Positions 40,892 to 46,200 of a stretch of DNA of 46,200 nt are shown one piece after another. Positions within the stretch are counted from its first letter, which is position 1. The number at the start of each line of letters is the position of its first letter. Position numbers and translations under genes: made by a program. The notes under the pieces are model-generated. The model was not told the origin of the DNA, made no database searches, and was given only the letters and a program-made list of their open reading frames with translations. This DNA comes from an uncultured Spirochaetaceae bacterium (lineage in GTDB: Bacteria > Spirochaetota > Spirochaetia > Sphaerochaetales > Sphaerochaetaceae): NCBI GenBank assembly GCA_944389065.1, contig CALXKZ010000019.1:1-46200 (forward strand), in the 5' to 3' direction.

Positions 40892-42197
40892 TTTCACGAT
40901 TGACAGATTAGGGGAGGCAAAGCTCAAATCCCCGATAAGGATGTCAACCAGCGGCGGCGATGGCGTTGCAGATTATGTAAAGGATACGGATCGTATCCTG
41001 TATTCAATAGAGACAGAGGAAGTTGATGGTGCAGTCCGCCCTGTGCACTCGGATACGCTTGAGCTTGCAGGCCCAAGGGAAAAAATCTATTTCAATCCAG
41101 CTCATGTCCATGCTGCAATCTGCACATGCGGTGGTCTCTGCCCCGGATTGAATAACGTCATAAGATCTGTTGTGAGATGCCTGTGGTACAGGTATGGTGT
41201 AAGAAGGATCTCCGGTGTCCAGTATGGCTATCTCGGGCTTCTTGAGAACTCGCCGTGGCCGCTTATCCCACTTGATCCGGATGTCGTTGATGATATCCAG
41301 GAGAAGGGCGGTACAATCCTTGGATCTGCACGCGGAGGCGGAAAGCAGGTAGAGGAGATCGTTGATTCTCTTGAGAGACTGAATATAAACATCCTTATCT
41401 CAATCGGCGGTGATGGAACACTGCGCGGTGCCTATGATATCGGAGAGGAGATCAAGAGAAGAGGTCTGAAGATTGCTGTCGTTGGTGTTCCGAAGACAAT
41501 AGATAACGATCTTTCATTCATCGATGATTCATTTGGTTTCGATACTGCGGTCTCGATGTCTGTTCCAAGTATCCGCTGTGCCCATGTCGAGGCTAAAGGC
41601 GCCATCAATGGAATAGGGCTTGTGAAGGTCATGGGCCGTGAATCCGGCTTTATCGCAGCTTCTGCTTCTCTTGCTCAGTCCGATGTGAATTTCTGCCTGA
41701 TCCCGGAATCTCCTTTCGATCTTGATGGTCCTAATGGGCTTCTGGAGAATATCAAGAGAAGAATCCTTGAAAGGGGTCATGCTGTTATTCTTGTTGCAGA
41801 AGGAGCAGGGCAGGAGTTCGCTCCTCCAACAGGAGAGACAGATGCTTCTGGAAACATCAAGTACCATGATATAGGAATATTCCTTAAGAACAGGATAAAG
41901 GAGTTCTTCGCAGAGCAGGGGATAACGACTTCTATAAAATATATAGACCCGTCCTATATCATCAGGTCGGCTCCTGCAAACAGCTATGACTCTATATACT
42001 GTGCGAGAATCGGTGCGCATGCGGTCCATGCGGCAATGGCAGGAAAGACCCAGTGCATTGCGTCCCGAGTGAATAATCAGTATGTCTATGTTCCAATCAA
42101 GGTTGCGGTCTCAAAGCGCAGCCATGTTGATACGGAAGGCTCCCTCTGGAGGGATGTTCTGGAGAATACAAGGCAGCCGTATAGCATGAAGAACTGA
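40863..42197 (+). CDS. 6-phosphofructokinase, group X (Gly104/Lys124 type)
   Basis: 444 residues from the ATG at 40863, preferred because GGAGG (40854-40858 region) precedes it. Phosphorylates fructose-6-phosphate in glycolysis. Motifs: TCGGLCPGLNNVIR (donor site), ISIGGDGTLRGA, GVPKTIDNDL and VMGRESGFIAA. The pair GGDG-T and PK-TIDND is the Gly104/Lys124 combination of plant and trypanosome ATP-PFKs, while PPi enzymes usually carry Asp at the first site. So ATP is the likelier donor despite the PPi label such spirochaetal proteins often get. Starts within the HTH gene; ends overlapping the next gene. Confidence 0.9.
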   Translation: MGSKTTQQYDFTIDRLGEAKLKSPIRMSTSGGDGVADYVKDTDRILYSIETEEVDGAVRPVHSDTLELAGPREKIYFNPAHVHAAICTCGGLCPGLNNVIRSVVRCLWYRYGVRRISGVQYGYLGLLENSPWPLIPLDPDVVDDIQEKGGTILGSARGGGKQVEEIVDSLERLNINILISIGGDGTLRGAYDIGEEIKRRGLKIAVVGVPKTIDNDLSFIDDSFGFDTAVSMSVPSIRCAHVEAKGAINGIGLVKVMGRESGFIAASASLAQSDVNFCLIPESPFDLDGPNGLLENIKRRILERGHAVILVAEGAGQEFAPPTGETDASGNIKYHDIGIFLKNRIKEFFAEQGITTSIKYIDPSYIIRSAPANSYDSIYCARIGAHAVHAAMAGKTQCIASRVNNQYVYVPIKVAVSKRSHVDTEGSLWRDVLENTRQPYSMKN

Positions 42198-43282
42198 TGA
42201 AGGCTATGCAGAAGGAACCGACTTTCACTCTTCGCCTTTCCGAGTTTGACAGAGTCCTCATGGGATCCCATCCTTTCTTCCGGATCATTCCTTTGAAAGT
42301 AACGATGGAATTCCGTGAGATGACTGCTGATCAGCTCAGGAATCTGAGAGAGTACGCTGATGCGGAAGACGGCCGGATAGAACGCTGGATACTTGTTCCT
42401 TCAGCCATGCCTCTTTCTGTGCTTGCGTATACGATAGACAGAGCGTTCGGACTTCTGCCTTCTCCGCAGTCTTCATCATTCTTTCTCCCTGATGATGTCA
42501 GGAGGCTCTATGCACCTGATATGGCTTCGCTGTTTGATCTTGGCGGGCTTTTGTTCTTCATACCTGTTGATGATGAATACCTGAATATCGTCTATGAGGA
42601 AGCCCTCCATTATGATAACTGCATTCCTGCTTTTCCGTATGAATTCCCCTCGATGCCGTATCAGGAGGCGCAGAAGGAGATCGCGAGGATATTCGGCAGG
42701 TTCCTTGACTCTGGGTTTGACTATCTTGGAAAGCATTTCAGGCTTTCTGAGCTTCCTGCTGAGGGCAAGGTGCTTCATGAACTTATGATGGCAGCGCGCT
42801 TCCCTGTTACAGCAGAGCTTAATCCTGCTCTCCCTGTTTCCTATGTTGTTGCTGCAGAGGGCCAGAAGCTTCCTTCTGTGGAGTCGGTAAAGAAGGTCCT
42901 TACCAGGGGATATCTCAATACCTTCGGAAGAGGTGCAAAACCATTTACCCATTCTTTGATCTATGAGCATCTTTCCTCTGTCCCTGAAGACAGAGGAAAG
43001 GGATTCTGGTTCACAATCACAAGGCCTCATGATGTAAGAGAGATCCTGAATGATGGATATCTTCGCTTCAATGAATATATTCGTTCAATCACATATGTCC
43101 AGAGGGAGCTTCTGCCGGACTGCCTTGCCAAAAAAGGCTATGATCTCTTCGGGGAGAATGAAGAGGATTACTATTCGTTCATAATGAATCTGCATGGTCC
43201 TGACAGAGTAAGCTACCGTATGCTTGCGGATGCAGCTGGCTGGAGAGAACCAAACTCTGATGCGAAGAAGATTTTAAGATAA
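42197..43282 (+). CDS. Unknown protein, weakly pRiA4b ORF-3-like N-terminus
   Basis: 361 residues, cytosolic, no signal peptide. The stretch ERWILVPSAMPLSVLAYTIDRAFGL resembles the pRiA4b ORF-3 (TnpR-like) fold, in which a strand is followed by a short helix and a His/Phe-rich strand, but the match is weak. The remainder is helical/charged with Tyr- and Glu-rich segments (YLNIVYEEALHYDN, ENEEDYYSFIMNLHGPD). The ATG overlaps the PFK stop (TGATG), indicating coupled translation. No function is proposed. Confidence 0.55.
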   Translation: MKAMQKEPTFTLRLSEFDRVLMGSHPFFRIIPLKVTMEFREMTADQLRNLREYADAEDGRIERWILVPSAMPLSVLAYTIDRAFGLLPSPQSSSFFLPDDVRRLYAPDMASLFDLGGLLFFIPVDDEYLNIVYEEALHYDNCIPAFPYEFPSMPYQEAQKEIARIFGRFLDSGFDYLGKHFRLSELPAEGKVLHELMMAARFPVTAELNPALPVSYVVAAEGQKLPSVESVKKVLTRGYLNTFGRGAKPFTHSLIYEHLSSVPEDRGKGFWFTITRPHDVREILNDGYLRFNEYIRSITYVQRELLPDCLAKKGYDLFGENEEDYYSFIMNLHGPDRVSYRMLADAAGWREPNSDAKKILR

Positions 43283-43417
43283 GCAGAGGTATTTCTTTCC
43301 TCAGAAGAATTAAGGTGAATGATAATCTTTGTTAAATTTCTGTAAAAGTCGTAAAAATCCAATAAAATAGTCTGCATTGTACTTTTCAAACATCTCATAA
43401 CTCACTATATTCATAGA

Positions 43418-43503
43418 CGAATCGGAAGCAAAACTTCCATTCTAACCTCCTTTTGTTCCCCACAATGCGGTTTACCTCCTTTTTCTCCGCGGTGGGGCTT
43501 TTT
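43418..43503 (+). ncRNA. Candidate small RNA with two anti-Shine-Dalgarno motifs (copy 1)
   Basis: A promoter-like TTTTCA-N17-TATATT (43383-43411) would start an ~85-nt RNA. It folds as hairpin GGAAG/CTTCC (43424-43438), a single-stranded CATTCTAACCTCCTTTT (43438-43454), then a terminator stem CCCCAC..GCGG / CCGC.GTGGGG (43458-43497). A second ACCTCCTTTTT lies in the terminator loop, and CTTTTTA follows. This is the layout of sRNAs that pair with ribosome-binding sites. The terminator alone could also serve the operon ending at 43282. Confidence 0.5.
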
Positions 43504-43506
43504 ATT

Positions 43507-43515
43507 TGCTATAAT
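43507..43515 (+). promoter_or_regulatory. Extended -10 promoter of the two-component operon
   Basis: TGC-TATAAT (43507-43515) right after the upstream terminator, no -35. Leader of about 17 bases contains AGGGGAA before the ATG at 43539. Confidence 0.65.
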
Positions 43516-43538
43516 CTGTACAGTATAGGGGAAGTCAC

Positions 43539-44288
43539 ATGTATAAGCTTCTTATTGCAGATGATGAGAAATCAACTCGTTCTGCTCTTTGCCAGTACTA
43601 TCCATGGAATGAGGTTGGTTTTGAAGTCGTTGGGCAGGTTGATAATGGTCAGCAGGTACTTCAATTCGTTAAATCAAATTCTGTCGATGTTATACTCTGT
43701 GATATCAAAATGCCTGTTATGGATGGGGTTTCTGTTGCGGAAGCTCTATATAAGCAGAAGTCAAATACGAAAATCGTATTCATATCAGCATATCGTGATT
43801 TCTCCTATGTGCAGAATGCTCTGAAATATGGGGTCAGGAATTATATCCTGAAACCGACGAAATACAATGAGATAACTGAGGTTTTCTTAGCATTGAAGAC
43901 AGAGCTTGATTCCGAAAAGGCCAATCTTCAGGATTCTGGATATACCTCTGATGAATATGGGCAGGTCATCGAGGCTGCAATAAAGTACATGAATGCAAAT
44001 CTGGCAGTAGCTTCTCTTGAGAACACTGCTGCAAATGCAGGCCTGGCATCTGCGTATTTCTCAAGATATTTCAAAGAGTGCACAGGTAAGAATTTCTCTG
44101 ATTTCCTGACAGCTATGAGAATGGATAAAGCCGAGAAGCTTCTGATGGCAAATATGAAAGTAGGGGAAATCGCATCAAAGGTCGGATACAATTCTCCGAA
44201 AGCATTTTCAAGAGCTTTTTCCAGTTATTTCGGATATTCGCCTTCTGACTGCAGAAAGGGAGCTGGAAAGAGCAATGAAAAGCAGTAG
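43539..44288 (+). CDS. Response regulator with AraC-type output (YesN-like)
   Basis: 249 residues, short for the class (YesN proteins often exceed 350). Receiver domain: LIADDEKSTR (acidic pair), phospho-acceptor Asp in ILCDIKMPVMDG, Thr/Ser in FISAYRD and Lys in ILKPTKY. A brief linker leads to the AraC double HTH: ASLENTAANAGLASAYFSRYFKE and IASKVGYNSPKAFSRAFSS...GYSPSDCRK. Likely activates the binding-protein gene at 46108 via the TGCAACC repeats. Overlaps the kinase gene by 14 bases. Confidence 0.92.
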   Translation: MYKLLIADDEKSTRSALCQYYPWNEVGFEVVGQVDNGQQVLQFVKSNSVDVILCDIKMPVMDGVSVAEALYKQKSNTKIVFISAYRDFSYVQNALKYGVRNYILKPTKYNEITEVFLALKTELDSEKANLQDSGYTSDEYGQVIEAAIKYMNANLAVASLENTAANAGLASAYFSRYFKECTGKNFSDFLTAMRMDKAEKLLMANMKVGEIASKVGYNSPKAFSRAFSSYFGYSPSDCRKGAGKSNEKQ

Positions 44289-45984
44289 GTTTTTTCTCCG
44301 CAATCTGATTTCTGTTCTGGTCCCTATATTGATTCCATTGATTATACTCAGCGGATTCGTTCTTTTTCTGGCTACATCCGTAATTGAAACACAGCAGATA
44401 TCAGAGATGGATAATATGCTTTATCAATTGAGAACACAGATGGATTTTCCTTTCACATATGTTGATGGTCTCATACAGAATTTTGCATCATATTATCCCT
44501 CTACAATCAACTATTTCCGTTCACTTCTCAACAAACAGTATTTCTCTTTGGAGGATATACGTTCGTTCAATCTGGTTCTATCAACGCTTTCTTCTTTTAT
44601 CAATTCAAGTTCTTCTATCTATTCCGTCTATATTTATTATGATAATCCGCATGGACAGTTCATCTCATCATCCAGTGGCATTGTGGATATGGACACATAC
44701 TGGGATACTGAGTGGGCTGATAAGATAGATGATCTTTCAGAATCCGATGTGGAATACTATGCCTACCCGAGGAAAATGAGGCAGGCCGCTTCTGATGATG
44801 ATGGACTGGATGTAATAACCATGATTGTGAGAGATCTGGAACTCTCCGGCTGTCTGGTTTTCAATATACGGCGTTCATACTATGAGAATATTCTCAACCT
44901 GATGTTCTCATTTCCCGAGGATAAGATTTTCGTAATGGACCAGAATGATAATGAACTGCTTTCATTCAGTGATACGGAATTCCCTTCTTATCTGATAGGC
45001 GAAAACAAGATGTCAGGTGGTATTGATATCGAGAACACAGCGTATTATTACTGGGTTCTTCCATCTTCCCGGATGGGTTGGACATATTATGTATTGAGGC
45101 CTGTTTCGGAGGTTGATAAAGTATTCTATACAATTCTTCTGGAGCTGATCTTATTGATAATAATCTCTTCGATAAGCAGCATAATTGTTGCCGGAAGAAT
45201 CACCAGAAAGAACAATCTGTGGATTGAGGAGATAATCAATCTCCTTAATCAGTCAGAGAGCGGCCGGACTATTGAGGCAGTAAAGAAGAACAGTGATCTC
45301 TATACGCAGATAGTTCATAACATCCTTCAGGCTTTTCTTGAAACAAAATACCTGAAAGCTCATCAGAAAAGCCTTGAGCTGACTGCATTACAGGCTCAGA
45401 TCAATCCGCATTTTCTCTACAATACTCTCAATGCAGTTTATTGGGAGTCTATGAAGCTTGGTAATGGTCCTAGCGTTGTCACTGATATGATTGAGCATCT
45501 GACACGGCTTCTTGAATATACTGTTTCTGATCCTATGGAAATGGTGACGTTTGCTGATGAGATTTCATATACAAAGGATTATATTGCTATCCAGAAATAT
45601 CGTTTCCCGGATTTATTTGAGGTCAACTGGGAAATTGCAGAAGATATTCTGAACGCCAAGATCATGAAATTGTTTTTCCAGCCGCTGGTTGAGAATTCCA
45701 TTCAGCATGGATTCCGGGATATTACGTATAGAGGCCGGATTGATATCTGTATCTCAAAGATGCACAACGGGGGAATATCCATAACGGTCTCAGATAATGG
45801 CATTGGAATGGACATCTTTACATTGGAGAAAGTCAGGGCAGCTATATCATCAGATGGGAGCAATGTCAGTATCGGATTTGCAAATACAATGAAGCGATTG
45901 CGTTTGTTTTATGGCAATGATGTTTCTATTGATGTCTGCAGTGAACAGAGCGGAGGAACAATAATAACCATCACGCTACCATGA
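44275..45984 (+). CDS. Sensor histidine kinase (YesM/LytS-like)
   Basis: 569 residues. First membrane helix near residues 10-33 (LISVLVPILIPLIILSGFVL), a ~260-residue extracellular sensor (dCache-like), a second helix (ILLELILLIIISSISSIIVAG), a HAMP-like linker, the His_kinase box INPHFLYNTLN (phospho-His), then HATPase_c with PLVENSIQHGF, VSDNGIGMD and GFANTMKRL. It senses an outside ligand, probably a sugar or the loaded binding protein of the next operon, and phosphorylates the response regulator. Translationally coupled to it. Confidence 0.92.
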   Translation: MKSSRFFLRNLISVLVPILIPLIILSGFVLFLATSVIETQQISEMDNMLYQLRTQMDFPFTYVDGLIQNFASYYPSTINYFRSLLNKQYFSLEDIRSFNLVLSTLSSFINSSSSIYSVYIYYDNPHGQFISSSSGIVDMDTYWDTEWADKIDDLSESDVEYYAYPRKMRQAASDDDGLDVITMIVRDLELSGCLVFNIRRSYYENILNLMFSFPEDKIFVMDQNDNELLSFSDTEFPSYLIGENKMSGGIDIENTAYYYWVLPSSRMGWTYYVLRPVSEVDKVFYTILLELILLIIISSISSIIVAGRITRKNNLWIEEIINLLNQSESGRTIEAVKKNSDLYTQIVHNILQAFLETKYLKAHQKSLELTALQAQINPHFLYNTLNAVYWESMKLGNGPSVVTDMIEHLTRLLEYTVSDPMEMVTFADEISYTKDYIAIQKYRFPDLFEVNWEIAEDILNAKIMKLFFQPLVENSIQHGFRDITYRGRIDICISKMHNGGISITVSDNGIGMDIFTLEKVRAAISSDGSNVSIGFANTMKRLRLFYGNDVSIDVCSEQSGGTIITITLP

Positions 45985-45992
45985 TTAAAATC

Positions 45993-46038
45993 TGCAACCT
46001 TTGGCAATTTGTGCAACCACATATAAAAAAGTGCAACC
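45993..46038 (+). promoter_or_regulatory. Three TGCAACC direct repeats, candidate response-regulator sites
   Basis: TGCAACC at 45993-45999, 46012-46018 and 46032-46038, spaced 19 and 20 bp start to start, on one DNA face. They sit between the kinase stop and the binding-protein gene. A -10-like TATGAT follows at 46062-46067 without a good -35, as expected for an activated promoter. Confidence 0.65.
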
Positions 46039-46107
46039 TAAAATAAAGAATTGTGGTGATGTATGATCTTTGACTTCATTTTATCCTCTGAGAAAAAGGA
46101 GGACTGA

Positions 46108-46200
46108 ATGAAGAAGTTCATTATCGCTATTCTCATAGCTCTGATTCTCGTGCCTGGCGTGCTTGTTGCAGGCGGAAGCTCAGAGTCAGCATCCGGAAAA
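46108..46200 (+). CDS. ABC transporter substrate-binding protein, N-terminal part
   Basis: The first 31 codons of a gene cut by the window edge. Signal peptide: basic MKK, hydrophobic IIAILIALILVPGV, cleavage at LVA-GGSSES, with no lipobox Cys. The ending matches the other two binding proteins in the window. AAAAAGGAGGA lies 6 bases before the ATG. The adjacent YesN/YesM system and TGCAACC repeats fit a regulated carbohydrate ABC operon. Confidence 0.7.
   Translation, partial: MKKFIIAILIALILVPGVLVAGGSSESASGK

Noticed and set aside
43213..43398. 61-residue minus frame before the two-component operon
   Set aside because: No SD at its start and overlaps the end of the plus-strand gene at 42197-43282.
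43411..43440. 9-codon minus frame behind AAAAGGAGG
   Set aside because: Too short to support; the same bases are better explained as the complement of the small-RNA motif, though a leader peptide is not excluded.
1..46200. CRISPR array, phage or defence island
   Set aside because: No regularly spaced repeats, cas, integrase or capsid-like genes seen; apart from the IS end the gene content looks chromosomal.

Overview
The window looks like chromosome of a fermentative, host- or sediment-associated spirochaete (Sphaerochaeta/Treponema-like). This is inferred from moderate GC content, periplasmic binding proteins whose signal peptides end in A-GGS-x-ES without a lipobox cysteine, an ATP-type group X phosphofructokinase, HtpG, a UmuC-like polymerase, and a thiamine salvage operon under a TPP riboswitch. 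No rRNA, tRNA or CRISPR array is visible.

Layout. 1-345: the end of an IS110-family element (transposase C-terminus plus structured non-coding DNA). 401-8519: an AraC regulator and a sugar-acid operon (dehydrogenase, binding protein, two permeases, glucarate-dehydratase-like enolase, PHP-type metal hydrolase) closed by a terminator. 8711-15372: a purine nucleoside uptake operon (PnrA/BMP protein, double ATPase, two permeases, purine nucleoside phosphorylase, YitT protein) with a consensus promoter and a terminator. 15434-18808: metallophosphoesterase plus ParB-like protein, flavodoxin-fold protein, lone ABC ATPase and cytidine deaminase. 19060-22751: Y-family polymerase with a small partner, an acidic lipoprotein and a ROK regulator. 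22854-29420: htpG, mscS, a DUF554 protein, rlmE, pgmB, rhomboid and an ankyrin protein. 29496-33164: TPP riboswitch and thiD-tenA-thiM-thiE-HAD. 33254-36995 (minus): a DUF2188 protein and a xanthine-dehydrogenase-like three-subunit operon. 37076-43282: ligA, aminotransferase, ModE-like HTH, PFK and an unknown protein. 43539-46200: a YesN/YesM-type two-component system and the start of the binding protein it probably controls.

Two regulatory patterns stand out. First, at least seven genes have no Shine-Dalgarno sequence and instead carry a -10 hexamer exactly 6 (once 7) bases before the ATG, usually with a TTG-type -35 at 17 bp. These should be transcribed as leaderless mRNAs: ABC ATPase, UmuC-like polymerase, ROK, rlmE, rhomboid, XDH-like large subunit and ligA. 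Their neighbours mostly use strong AAAAGGAGG sites. Second, three intergenic regions contain the exact complement of that site, ACCTCCTTTT, followed in the same orientation by a terminator-like hairpin. They resemble small RNAs able to pair with Shine-Dalgarno sequences. If both are real, the RNAs could repress SD-led genes while sparing leaderless ones; this link is inference.
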